In this document: piece after piece, positions 1 to 9,093 of the stretch | Numbering within the stretch: the stretch's first letter is position 1 | Layout: the number at the start of each line of letters is the position of its first letter | Assembly (NCBI GenBank): GCA_044356825.1 | Contig: JBIKVM010000002.1 | Coordinates: 1-48,276 of the forward strand | Reading direction: 5' to 3' | Source of the DNA: JAUREX01 sp044356825 | GTDB taxonomy: Bacteria > Pseudomonadota > Alphaproteobacteria > Rhodobacterales > Rhodobacteraceae | Length of the DNA: 48,276 bases | Notes under the pieces: generated by a model | What the model was told of the DNA's origin: nothing | What the model saw: only the letters and a program-made list of their open reading frames with translations | The model's database searches: none | Position numbers and translations under genes: made by a program

Positions 1-14
1 GGCTGGGCAGGAGG

Positions 15-55
15 CCGGGGGGCTTGCCGCCCCCCGGACCCCCGGGGGTATTTTT
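15..55 (+). terminator. Intrinsic terminator reading rightwards, in a GC-rich repeat-like element
   Basis: Positions 31-37 (CCCCCGG) pair with 42-48 (CCGGGGG) across the loop ACCC, and TATTTTT follows at 49-55. That is a standard intrinsic terminator for a plus-strand gene ending left of the window. An overlapping alternative hairpin pairs 15-22 with 30-37. From memory, the wording 'CGGACCCCCGGG...TATTT' recurs downstream of genes in many Rhodobacteraceae genomes; I cannot confirm that here. On the minus strand no T-run follows the hairpin, so it is not an obvious purF terminator. Confidence 0.7.
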
Positions 56-103
56 CCCAAGATGAGACTGGGGGATCGCTTGGCTGCGGATGCGGATGCG
101 GGG

Positions 104-1558
104 TCAGGGTGGCGGCGCGGGTGCGAAGCCTTCGGCGATGCGGTCGGATGGCAAGACGGGATAGTCGCCCGAGAAGCAGGCATCGCAATAGGCTGGTGCG
201 ACAGGATCGCGGCCGTTGGCCTCGCCCGCGGCGCGGTAGAGGCCGTCGAGCGAGACGAAGCGCAGGGAGGCCACGCCGATCCAGTCGCGCATCTCGGCCT
301 CGGTCATGGTGGCGGCGAGGAGCTTCGAGCGCTCGGGCGTGTCGACGCCGTAGAAGCAGGGCCAGGCGGTCGGAGGGGAGGCGATGCGGAAATGCACCTC
401 GGCGGCGCCGGCCTCGAGGATCATCTCCTTGATCTTGCGCGAGGTGGTGCCGCGCACGACCGAATCGTCGACGAGCACGACGCGCTTGCCGCGCACCAGC
501 GCGCGGTTGACGTTGAGCTTGAGGCGCACGCCCATGTTGCGGATGTGCTCGGTCGGTTCGATGAAGGTGCGGCCCATGTACTGGTTGCGGATGATCCCCA
601 TCGCGAAGGGGATGCCCGATTCCTGGGCGAAGCCTACGGCGGCGGGGGTCCCGCTGTCGGGGACGGGGCAGACGAGGTCGGCCTCGACCGGGGCCTCGCG
701 GGCGAGTTCGACGCCAATGCGGCGGCGCGTCTCGTAGACCGACCGGCCGCCGTGGACGGAGTCGGGGCGCGAGAAATAGACGTGCTCGAAGACGCAGAAG
801 CGGGGGGGGCGGCGCTCAAACGGGCGGGAGGAGGCGAGGGTGCCGCCCTCGATCACGACCATCTCGCCGGGTTCGACCTCGCGCAGGAACTCGGCGCCGA
901 TGATGTCGAGCGCACAGGTCTCGGAGCTGAGCACCCAGCCCTCTCCGAGGCGGCCGATGACGAGCGGGCGCACGCCGAGCGCGTCGCGCACGCCGATGAG
1001 CTTCGTGCGCGTCATGGCGACGACGGAGAAGGCGCCCTCGACCCGGCGCAGCGCGTCCTTCATGCGCTCGGTGATGGTCGACTGGATCGAGCGCGCCATG
1101 AGGTGGACGATGCATTCGGTGTCGGAGGAGGACTGGAAGATCGAGCCGCGCTCGATCAGCTCGCGCCGGAGGGCGGCGGCGTTGGTGAGGTTGCCGTTGT
1201 GGGCGATGGCGCAGCCGCCCATCGAGAATTCGCCGAAGAAGGGCTGGACGTCGCGGATCGCGGTCGCGCCCTTGGAGCCCGCGGTCGAATAGCGCACATG
1301 GCCGATCGCGAGCGGGCCGGGCAGCGTCTCCATCAGGTCGGGCTTGGTGAAGATGTCGCGCACATAGCCGAAGCGGCGCACCGAGTTGAAGCCGGCCCCT
1401 GGGTCGTGGCTGACGATGCCGGCGGCCTCCTGGCCGCGGTGCTGGAGGGCGTGAAGGCCGAGTGCGACGAAATTCGCAGCCTCGGCAAGGCCGGTCACGC
1501 CGAAGACACCGCATTCCTCATGCAGGCGGTCGTCGTCGAAGGGGGTCGGGGCGGGCAT
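104..1558 (-). CDS. purF: Amidophosphoribosyltransferase (glutamine PRPP amidotransferase)
   Basis: Catalyses the first committed step of purine synthesis, converting PRPP and glutamine to 5-phosphoribosylamine in the cytoplasm. The 484-residue product starts MPAPTPFDDD, and Cys16 in HEECGVFG is the expected nucleophile after a short propeptide is removed, as in Bacillus-type PurF. The PRPP loop is VVLVDDSVVRGTTS. Cysteines in RFCVFEH, WPCFYG and YCDACFSG match the four ligands of the 4Fe-4S class, so this is probably the iron-sulfur form. I chose the ATG at 1558 because GAGGA lies about 11 bases upstream; an in-frame upstream ATG at 1630 would add 24 unlikely residues and overlap cvpA. It is last in the slyX-radA-cvpA-purF set, 53 bases after cvpA. 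Confidence 0.96.
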   Translation of the reverse strand: MPAPTPFDDDRLHEECGVFGVTGLAEAANFVALGLHALQHRGQEAAGIVSHDPGAGFNSVRRFGYVRDIFTKPDLMETLPGPLAIGHVRYSTAGSKGATAIRDVQPFFGEFSMGGCAIAHNGNLTNAAALRRELIERGSIFQSSSDTECIVHLMARSIQSTITERMKDALRRVEGAFSVVAMTRTKLIGVRDALGVRPLVIGRLGEGWVLSSETCALDIIGAEFLREVEPGEMVVIEGGTLASSRPFERRPPRFCVFEHVYFSRPDSVHGGRSVYETRRRIGVELAREAPVEADLVCPVPDSGTPAAVGFAQESGIPFAMGIIRNQYMGRTFIEPTEHIRNMGVRLKLNVNRALVRGKRVVLVDDSVVRGTTSRKIKEMILEAGAAEVHFRIASPPTAWPCFYGVDTPERSKLLAATMTEAEMRDWIGVASLRFVSLDGLYRAAGEANGRDPVAPAYCDACFSGDYPVLPSDRIAEGFAPAPPP

Positions 1559-1611
1559 TGCGAAGGCTGTCCTCGGGGCTTCGGGGCCGCAGTGGCGGGG
1601 ATGGGACCGGG

Positions 1612-2172
1612 TCATTGCGGGGCGATGCAATCGCCGACGAGGGCTTCGTAGCGGCCCGTCAGCCAGGCCGGGGCGTCGGCGGGGAGAGCGGCTTCGAGTG
1701 CCACCGCCACGTCCGCGAAGAGGGCGCTCGAGCGGGCGGAATCGATCACCTCGAGCCGGGTGCCGGCGAAGCCGCGATCATGCACGATGAGGGCGACGGC
1801 GACGAGTACGACGCCGCGGAGCACGCCGAAGAGAAAGCCCAGCGCGCGGTCGATGCCGCCGAGCACCGATCCTTGCACGAAGGATCCGATGGCCGGGGTG
1901 ATGAGGGCCATGACGGCGAGCGAGAGCGCGAAGACGACGGCGAAGGCGGCCAGGCGCGAGAGTTCGCACGAGGAGCGCAGGATGTCGCCGACAAAGGGGA
2001 TCTCGCGCACGAGGGGCTCGGCGAGGGGGGCGAAGGCATAACCCGCGACAGCCGCTCCGATCCAGCCCGCGATCGCGAGGCCTTCGCGGACCATGCCGCG
2101 CGACCAGGCGAGCACGGCCGAGAGCACGATCACGCCCGCGACGACGGCATCGACGATGTTGAAGCCTTCCAT
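1612..2172 (-). CDS. cvpA: CvpA family membrane protein
   Basis: A 186-residue inner-membrane protein starting MEGFNIVDAVVAG. It shows about four hydrophobic segments: near residues 5-20, 27-45, 63-85 and 100-120. The opening NIVDAVV and the glycine/alanine-rich first helix are typical of CvpA, which in E. coli is needed for colicin V production and sits directly before purF; its molecular role is not well defined. The start is set by AGGCAGGA about 12 bases upstream, just after the radA stop. It lies between radA and purF on the same strand, the usual alphaproteobacterial order. Confidence 0.9.
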   Translation of the reverse strand: MEGFNIVDAVVAGVIVLSAVLAWSRGMVREGLAIAGWIGAAVAGYAFAPLAEPLVREIPFVGDILRSSCELSRLAAFAVVFALSLAVMALITPAIGSFVQGSVLGGIDRALGFLFGVLRGVVLVAVALIVHDRGFAGTRLEVIDSARSSALFADVAVALEAALPADAPAWLTGRYEALVGDCIAPQ

Positions 2173-2192
2173 GCGCGTCCCGATCCTGCCTG

Positions 2193-3560
<1,368 letters not shown>

Positions 3561-3564
3561 CGCC

Positions 3565-3768
3565 CTACCAGTGCGGCGGGCGCTGGTCGGCGGGCGGCAG
3601 GCCCGCGGCCTCCGCCTCGGCCTCGGCCGCGCGTTCCAGAAGCATCCCCACGCGGCGCTGCAGCGTCTCGATCTCGCGCCCCTGCCGGGCGACGACGGCC
3701 GAGAGGTCGTCGCAGACCCGGTTCAGATGGGCGAGCATCTCTTCGATGTCGTGCAGGCGTTGGGACAT
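3565..3768 (-). CDS. slyX: SlyX family protein
   Basis: A 67-residue protein, mostly a single amphipathic helix with heptad-like leucines (LHDIEEMLAHLNRVCDDL), expected to form a coiled coil. It ends ADQRPPHW; a short tail of the PPHY/PPHW kind is the family signature. Length matches SlyX proteins (about 70 residues). The family is widespread but its function is unclear. It is first in the minus-strand set and diverges from hisS; the 106 bases between them must hold both promoters. Confidence 0.85.
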   Translation of the reverse strand: MSQRLHDIEEMLAHLNRVCDDLSAVVARQGREIETLQRRVGMLLERAAEAEAEAAGLPPADQRPPHW

Positions 3769-3874
3769 GGGCGGACCGATAGCACGGGCTGGGGCCGCCC
3801 GCCAGCCTCGGGCGCCCCGCCTTGCCCTGAAGCGGCCCTTCCGCTATGCCGCGCGCGATCTGCGCGAGGACGCC

Positions 3875-5356
3875 ATGGCCGACCGACCCACCCGCCGCCC
3901 GCGGGCCGAGAACCCCAAGGGCTTCCGCGACTATTTCGGCGCCGAGGTGACCGAGCGCAAGGCGATGCTCGACCGCATCGCCGCCGTCTATCAGCGCCAC
4001 GGCTTCGACCCGCTCGAGACGCCCGCGATCGAGACGGTCGAGGCGCTGGGCAAGTTCCTGCCCGATGTCGACCGCCCCAACGAGGGCGTCTTCGCCTGGC
4101 AGGAGGACAGCGACTGGCTGGCGCTGCGCTATGATCTGACCGCCCCGCTCGCGCGTGTCGCGGCGCAATACCGCGCCGACCTGCCGAGCCCCTATCGCCG
4201 CTATGCGATGGGCCCCGTCTGGCGCAACGAAAAGCCGGGGCCGGGCCGCTTTCGCCAGTTCTATCAGTGCGACGCCGATACGGTCGGGGCGGGCAGCGTC
4301 GCGGCCGACGCCGAGATCTGCGCCATGCTGTGCGAGGCGCTCGAGGCGGTGGGGATCGCGCGCGGCGACTATGTGATCCGCATCAACAACCGCAAGGTGC
4401 TGAATGGCGTGCTCGAGGTCGCGGGGCTTCTCGACCCCGCCGACCCCTCACGGATGGCCGCCGAGCGCGGGATCGTGCTGCGCGCCATCGACAAGATCGA
4501 CCGGCTGGGAGAGGCGGGGGTGCGCGCGCTCCTGGGCGAGGGCCGCCGGGACGAGAGCGGGGATTTCACCAGGGGCGCGGGGCTCGGCCCCGAGGCCGTT
4601 GCGGTGGTGATGGGGTTCATGGCCGCCAAGGCCTCGACGGGGGCCGCGACGGTCGCGCGCCTGCGCGATCTGGTGGCGGGTTCGGCCACGGGCGCCGAGG
4701 GGGTGGCCGAGCTCGAGACCATCGCGGCGCTGCTCGAGGCGCAGGAGATCGGCCCCGACCGCGCGCAGATCGACCCCTCGGTCGTGCGCGGGCTTGGCTA
4801 TTATACCGGGCCGGTGTTCGAGGCCGAGCTGACCTTCGAGGTCACGGACGAGAAGGGCCGCCGCCAGCAGTTCGGATCGGTGGCGGGCGGCGGGCGCTAT
4901 GACGATCTGGTCGAGCGTTTCACCGGCCAGCAGGTGCCGGCGACGGGCGTCTCGATCGGGGTGGACCGGCTGCTCGCGGCGTTGCGGGCGCGCGGGGCGG
5001 CGGCGGGCGCGGCCGAGCCCCTCGCGGTCGTGACCGTGATGGACCGCGAGCGGATGGCCGATTACATGAAGATGGCGGCCGAGTTGCGCGCCGCCGGGCT
5101 GCGCGCCGAGGTCTATCTCGGCAATCCGAAGAACTTCGGCAACCAGATGAAATACGCCGACCGCCGCGGCGCCGCGGTCGCGATCATCGCAGGCTCGGAC
5201 GAGGCCGCGCGCGATGTCGTGCAGATCAAGGATCTGGTCGCGGGGGCCGCGATCGCGGCCGGCGCGAGCCTCGAGGACTGGAAGGCCCGCCCGGCGCAGA
5301 TCGAGGTCGCGCGTGCCGACCTCGTGGCCGCGGTGCGGCGGATCATCGGGCGCTGA
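3875..5356 (+). CDS. hisS: Histidine--tRNA ligase
   Basis: A class II synthetase that charges tRNA-His. The 493-residue product shows class II motif 1 around FRDYFGAEVTERK, the strand LALRYDLTAPLARV, a motif-2 region with VWRNEKPGPGRFRQFYQ, the histidine-binding GLGYYTGPVFE and motif 3 SIGVDRLLAAL. The motif-2 loop differs from the E. coli form (RHERPQKGRYRQFHQ) and resembles the divergent alphaproteobacterial HisRS described for lineages whose tRNA-His lacks G-1. GCGAGGA just upstream supports the ATG at 3875. A longer in-frame extension upstream has no convincing start. It is followed after 1 base by hisZ. Confidence 0.96.
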   Translation: MADRPTRRPRAENPKGFRDYFGAEVTERKAMLDRIAAVYQRHGFDPLETPAIETVEALGKFLPDVDRPNEGVFAWQEDSDWLALRYDLTAPLARVAAQYRADLPSPYRRYAMGPVWRNEKPGPGRFRQFYQCDADTVGAGSVAADAEICAMLCEALEAVGIARGDYVIRINNRKVLNGVLEVAGLLDPADPSRMAAERGIVLRAIDKIDRLGEAGVRALLGEGRRDESGDFTRGAGLGPEAVAVVMGFMAAKASTGAATVARLRDLVAGSATGAEGVAELETIAALLEAQEIGPDRAQIDPSVVRGLGYYTGPVFEAELTFEVTDEKGRRQQFGSVAGGGRYDDLVERFTGQQVPATGVSIGVDRLLAALRARGAAAGAAEPLAVVTVMDRERMADYMKMAAELRAAGLRAEVYLGNPKNFGNQMKYADRRGAAVAIIAGSDEAARDVVQIKDLVAGAAIAAGASLEDWKARPAQIEVARADLVAAVRRIIGR

Positions 5357-5357
5357 G

Positions 5358-6461
5358 ATGGCCGGCGCGGCGGCCGCCCGGGCCGAGGGGCAGCGGCTGA
5401 TGGAGGCGCTGCGGGCAGCCGGCGCCGAGCCGGTCGAGGCGCGCATCCTCCAGCCCGCCGGCACGCTCCTTGACCTCTATGGCGAGGAGATGCGCGCGCG
5501 CGCCTATGTCACCGCCGACCCGGTGCAGGGCGAGATGATGCTGCGCCCCGACTTCACCGTGCCGGTCGTGCAGATGCACATGGCCGAGGGCGCCGAGCCC
5601 GCGCGCTATTGCTATCTGGGCGAGGTCTTTCGCAAGCAGGACGGCCCCGCCACGCGGCCGAGCGAATATCTGCAGGTTGGCTACGAGGTCTTTGCCCGTG
5701 ACGACCCCGCCGCCGCCGATGCCGAGGTGTTCGCGCTGATCGCGGGGCTGCTCGCGCCGCTCGGCCTGCGGGCGGTGACGGGCGACATGGGGCTCCTGGG
5801 TGCCGCGGTGGCGGGCCTGACGCTCAGCCCCGCGCGCAAGGCGGCACTCGCGCGCCACATCTGGCGGCCCGCGCGGTTTCGCGCGCTGATCGACCGTTTC
5901 GCGGGCCGCGCGCCGGTGCCCCAAGCCCGCGCCGATCTGATCGCGCGGCTGCGGGCCGAGGGGGCGGGCGCGATGATCGGCGCGGCGGGCCCCCTCGTCG
6001 GGCTTCGGACCGAGGCCGAGATCGAGGCGCGCGCCGCCGCCCTGCTGGCCGATGCCGACGCGCCCCCCCTGCCCGAGGCCGAGGCCGCGCGGATCGACGC
6101 GCTGCTCGCGGTCGCGGGGCCGGCGCCCGAGGCGGCGGCGCGCCTCTCGGGCCTTGCGCAGGAGATGCCCGCGATCGCGCCCGCGGTCGCGGCGCTGCAC
6201 GCCCGCCTTGGCGCGCTCGCCGATCGCGGGGTCGATCCGGCTTCGCTCGGCTTCGAGGCCAGCCACGGGCGGACCACGATGGAGTATTACGACGGATTCG
6301 TCTTCACCCTCTCGGTGCCGGGCGCCGATCTGCCGCCGGTCGCCTCGGGCGGGCGGTATGACGCGCTGACGGCGCGGCTCGGGCAGGGCCGATCGATCCC
6401 GGCCGTGGGGGCGGTGATCCGACCGGGGCTGGTCGCCGATCTTGCGGGGGGCGGGGCATGA
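5358..6461 (+). CDS. hisZ: ATP phosphoribosyltransferase regulatory subunit
   Basis: HisZ is a catalytically inactive HisRS paralogue that forms a hetero-octamer with short-form HisG and confers histidine feedback control. The 367-residue sequence keeps class II synthetase-like blocks (MMLRPDFTVPVVQMH, YLGEVFRKQDG, MEYYDGFVFTLSV, SGGRYDALTARLG) but lacks HisRS anticodon-domain features. It starts 1 base after the hisS stop and its stop overlaps the hisG start (ATGA), which implies translational coupling of the two subunits. Confidence 0.93.
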   Translation: MAGAAAARAEGQRLMEALRAAGAEPVEARILQPAGTLLDLYGEEMRARAYVTADPVQGEMMLRPDFTVPVVQMHMAEGAEPARYCYLGEVFRKQDGPATRPSEYLQVGYEVFARDDPAAADAEVFALIAGLLAPLGLRAVTGDMGLLGAAVAGLTLSPARKAALARHIWRPARFRALIDRFAGRAPVPQARADLIARLRAEGAGAMIGAAGPLVGLRTEAEIEARAAALLADADAPPLPEAEAARIDALLAVAGPAPEAAARLSGLAQEMPAIAPAVAALHARLGALADRGVDPASLGFEASHGRTTMEYYDGFVFTLSVPGADLPPVASGGRYDALTARLGQGRSIPAVGAVIRPGLVADLAGGGA

Positions 6462-7177
6462 CGCTGCGGATCGCGCTCCCCTCCAAGGGCCGGCTGATGG
6501 AGCAGTGCTTTGCCTGGTTCGCGGGCCACGGCATCGCGATGGCGCGCGACGGCGCGGCGCGCACCTATGCCGCCGTCGCCGAGGGGCTCGAGGGTCTCGA
6601 CGTCGTGCTCGCCTCGGCGGCCGAGGTGCCGCAGGCGCTGGCCGAGGGGCGGGTGCATCTGGGCGTGACGGGCTCGGACCTCGTGCGCGAGGGGCTGGCG
6701 GACTGGGCTGAGGCGACGCCGGAATGGACGCGCCTCGGGTTTGGGCACGCGGACCTCGTGCTGGCGGTGCCGGCCGGCTGGATCGATGTCGCGACGGTCG
6801 ATGACCTCGATGCGGCGGCGGCGGCCTTTCGCGCAGTCCACGGCCACCGCCTGCGGATCGCGACCAAGTATCACCGGCTGACGCGCGACTTCCTGCGCCG
6901 GGCGGGGGTGGCGGATTATGTGCTGGTCGACAGCCAGGGCGCGACCGAGGGCAGCGTGCGCCAGCAGACCGCCGAAGCCGTGGCCGACATCACCTCGACC
7001 GGCGAGACGCTTGCAGCCAACCACCTGCGGATCCTCGAAGACGGGGTGATCCACCGCTCGCAGGCGACTCTCTTTGCCGCACGCGCGGCCGACTGGACGC
7101 CCGAGGCGCGACGCACACTGGCGGCTCTGGCGCAGCGCCTTGCCCTGCCCCTGCCCGATGCCATCGCGCATTGGTAG
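6458..7177 (+). CDS. hisG: ATP phosphoribosyltransferase, short form
   Basis: Catalyses the first step of histidine synthesis, joining ATP and PRPP to give phosphoribosyl-ATP. At 239 residues it is the short form that lacks the C-terminal regulatory domain and needs HisZ, encoded immediately upstream. It opens LRIALPSKGRLME, and the phosphate-binding stretch ATEGSVRQQTAEAV is followed by DITSTGETLAANHL, the usual family order. The last Trp codon and the TAG stop (7172-7177) overlap the 3' CCA end of the tRNA on the opposite strand. Confidence 0.95.
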   Translation: MTLRIALPSKGRLMEQCFAWFAGHGIAMARDGAARTYAAVAEGLEGLDVVLASAAEVPQALAEGRVHLGVTGSDLVREGLADWAEATPEWTRLGFGHADLVLAVPAGWIDVATVDDLDAAAAAFRAVHGHRLRIATKYHRLTRDFLRRAGVADYVLVDSQGATEGSVRQQTAEAVADITSTGETLAANHLRILEDGVIHRSQATLFAARAADWTPEARRTLAALAQRLALPLPDAIAHW

Positions 7178-7247
7178 GCCCGGAGGGATTCGAACCCCCA
7201 ACCAAGGCGTTATGAGCGCCCTGCTCTGACCGTTGAGCTACAGGCCC
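7172..7247 (-). tRNA. tRNA with CAU anticodon, probably tRNA-Ile2 (lysidine type)
   Basis: On the minus strand GGGCCTG-TA-GCTC opens a full cloverleaf. The anticodon stem GGGCG/CGCCT frames the loop CTCATAA (anticodon CAT), the T-loop is TTCGAAT, and the 3' end is CGGGCCT-A-CCA with CCA encoded. CAT could mean methionine, but base pairs C4-G69 and C5-G68, the AGAGCAG D-arm side and the CTTGGT variable region resemble tRNA-Ile2, whose C34 becomes lysidine through TilS and reads AUA. Initiator tRNA is unlikely. The first acceptor pair would be G1-U72. Confidence 0.93.
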
Positions 7248-7258
7248 GGCCATCCCGA

Positions 7259-7287
7259 CGATTCGCAGATCGGGCGCCGTGGGTCAA
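7259..7287 (-). promoter_or_regulatory. Possible promoter for the CAU tRNA
   Basis: On the minus strand TTGACC (7282-7287) is followed after 17 bases by GAATCG (7259-7264), ending 11 bases before the tRNA. The -35 is good and the -10 is weak. It lies between the metG stop and the tRNA, so the tRNA need not rely on metG transcription. Confidence 0.35.
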
Positions 7288-7307
7288 GGATCGCCCAAGC
7301 CTTCGCC

Positions 7308-9026
7308 TCAGGCGCGGGTGCCCGCAAAGCGCGCCTGCCATTCGGCGCGCTCCTCATCCGTGATCTTGCGAAAGAGGACATCGGGCGTGGCAAAGCCATG
7401 CCCCGCCGGCAGGACGGCAAGCGCCGCGGCCACATCGTCGGGCCAGGTCCAGTCGGTCGAGCGCATCGCCGCCATCATCGCCTCGGCCGCGTCGGGGATG
7501 AACGGGCGCGAGAGCACCGCATAGACCCGGATGAGGTTGAGCGCGAGGCGCGTCTGCGCCGCGGCCGTCTCGGGGTCGGTCTTGACCACCGACCACGGCG
7601 CCGCCGCCTGCAGGTATTCGTTGCCGAGCACCCAGATCGCGCGCAGCTCGGCCGCCGCCTTGCGGATCTCGATCGCCTCCATCGCCGCGCCATAGGCCGC
7701 GATGCGGGCAGTGAGGTCCTCGACCAGCGCCGCCTCGCGCGCGCCCGTCGCACCGCCCGCGGGCACCGTCTCGCCGAACTTGGAGCGGCAGAACTTCGTG
7801 ACCCGGCTGACGAGGTTGCCCAGCACATCGGCGAGGTCCTTGTTCACGCTCGCCTGGAAATTGTCCCAGGTGAACTCGCTGTCGGAGCTTTCGGGGGCGT
7901 GGCTCAGCAGCCACCAGCGCCAGTAGTCGGCCGGCAGCAGCCCGAGCGCGTGATCCATGAACACGCCCCGCCCCTGCGAGGTCGAGAACTGCCCGCCGTC
8001 ATAGGTGAGGTAGTTGAACGACTTGATGAAATCGACAAGCTTCCACGGCTCGCCCGAGCCCATGATGGTGACGGGGAACGACAGCGTGTGGAAGGGCACG
8101 TTGTCCTTGCCCATGAACTGGGTATAGCGCACGTCCGCCGCGCCCTCGTCCTCGCGCCACCAGCGCCGCCAGGCGGCCTCGGGCAGGGCGTGGGCATCGG
8201 CCCATTCGGCGGTCGCGGCGATGTATTCGATGGGCGCGTCGAACCAGACGTAGAAGACCTTGCCCTCCATCCCCGGCCAGGGCGCGGTGCCCTTGCGCAC
8301 CGGCACGCCCCAGTCGAGATCGCGGGTGATGCCGCGGTCCTGCAGCCCGTCGCCGTCATGGAGCCATTTCTTCGCGATCGAGGTCGTCAGGATCGGCCAG
8401 TCGGTCTTGGACCCGATCCAGGCATCGAGGCGATCGCGCATCACCGACTGGCGCAGATAGAGATGCTTGGTCGCCCGCCGCTCGAGGTTGCGCGAGCCCG
8501 ACACGGCGCTGCGCGGGTCGATGAGGTCGGCCGGATCGAGCTGCTTGGTGCAGTTCTCGCACTGGTCGCCCCGCGCCTTGTCGTAGCCGCAGTTGGGGCA
8601 GGTGCCCTCGATGTAGCGGTCGGGCAGGAAGCGGCCGTCATCGACCGAATAGACCTGCATCTCGCTCACCTCGGCAATGAGCCCCGCATCCGCCAGCCGC
8701 CCCGCGAAATGCTGCGTCAGCGCGTGGTTGCGCGCCGAGGACGACCGCCCGAAATGATCGAACGACAGGCGGAACCCGCGCGCGAGTTCGGCCTGCACCG
8801 CGTGCATCTCGGCGCAGTAGTCCGCCACCGGCTGGCCGGCCTTGGCGGCGGCAAGCTCGGCCGGGGTGCCGTGCTCGTCCGTGGCGCAGATGAACATCAC
8901 CTCATGCCCGCGGCCGCGCAGATAGCGCGCATAGAGATCGGCCGGCAGCTGGCTGCCGATGAGGTTGCCCAGGTGCTTCACCCCGTTGATGTAGGGAATG
9001 GCCGAGGTGATCAGATGCCGTGCCAT
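7308..9026 (-). CDS. metG: Methionine--tRNA ligase
   Basis: A class I synthetase that charges both methionine tRNAs. The 572-residue protein starts MARHLITSAIPYINGVKHLGN, carrying the HIGH-type signature HLGN. A zinc knuckle CPNC...CENC sits in the connective insert near residues 140-157. The KMSKS loop appears as FSTSQGRG near residue 345, the variant seen in relatives with a KFSTS-like loop. An anticodon-binding helical domain follows (ASVNKDLADVLGNLVSR). There is no C-terminal tRNA-binding EMAP-like domain, so this is the short type. The CAU tRNA lies 60 bases downstream on the same strand. Confidence 0.96.
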   Translation of the reverse strand: MARHLITSAIPYINGVKHLGNLIGSQLPADLYARYLRGRGHEVMFICATDEHGTPAELAAAKAGQPVADYCAEMHAVQAELARGFRLSFDHFGRSSSARNHALTQHFAGRLADAGLIAEVSEMQVYSVDDGRFLPDRYIEGTCPNCGYDKARGDQCENCTKQLDPADLIDPRSAVSGSRNLERRATKHLYLRQSVMRDRLDAWIGSKTDWPILTTSIAKKWLHDGDGLQDRGITRDLDWGVPVRKGTAPWPGMEGKVFYVWFDAPIEYIAATAEWADAHALPEAAWRRWWREDEGAADVRYTQFMGKDNVPFHTLSFPVTIMGSGEPWKLVDFIKSFNYLTYDGGQFSTSQGRGVFMDHALGLLPADYWRWWLLSHAPESSDSEFTWDNFQASVNKDLADVLGNLVSRVTKFCRSKFGETVPAGGATGAREAALVEDLTARIAAYGAAMEAIEIRKAAAELRAIWVLGNEYLQAAAPWSVVKTDPETAAAQTRLALNLIRVYAVLSRPFIPDAAEAMMAAMRSTDWTWPDDVAAALAVLPAGHGFATPDVLFRKITDEERAEWQARFAGTRA

Positions 9027-9093
9027 GCGCGCCCCCCTGATGGATGGCAGAGCTTTAGCGCCCCCCGCGCGCCGCTGCCAGAGGGCAGCGCGC

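Noticed and set aside
62..1651. Long plus-strand open frame of 529 codons opposite purF
   Set aside because: Its product is low-complexity Ala/Gly/Arg/Asp sequence typical of the antisense frame of a GC-rich gene; purF has clear conserved motifs.
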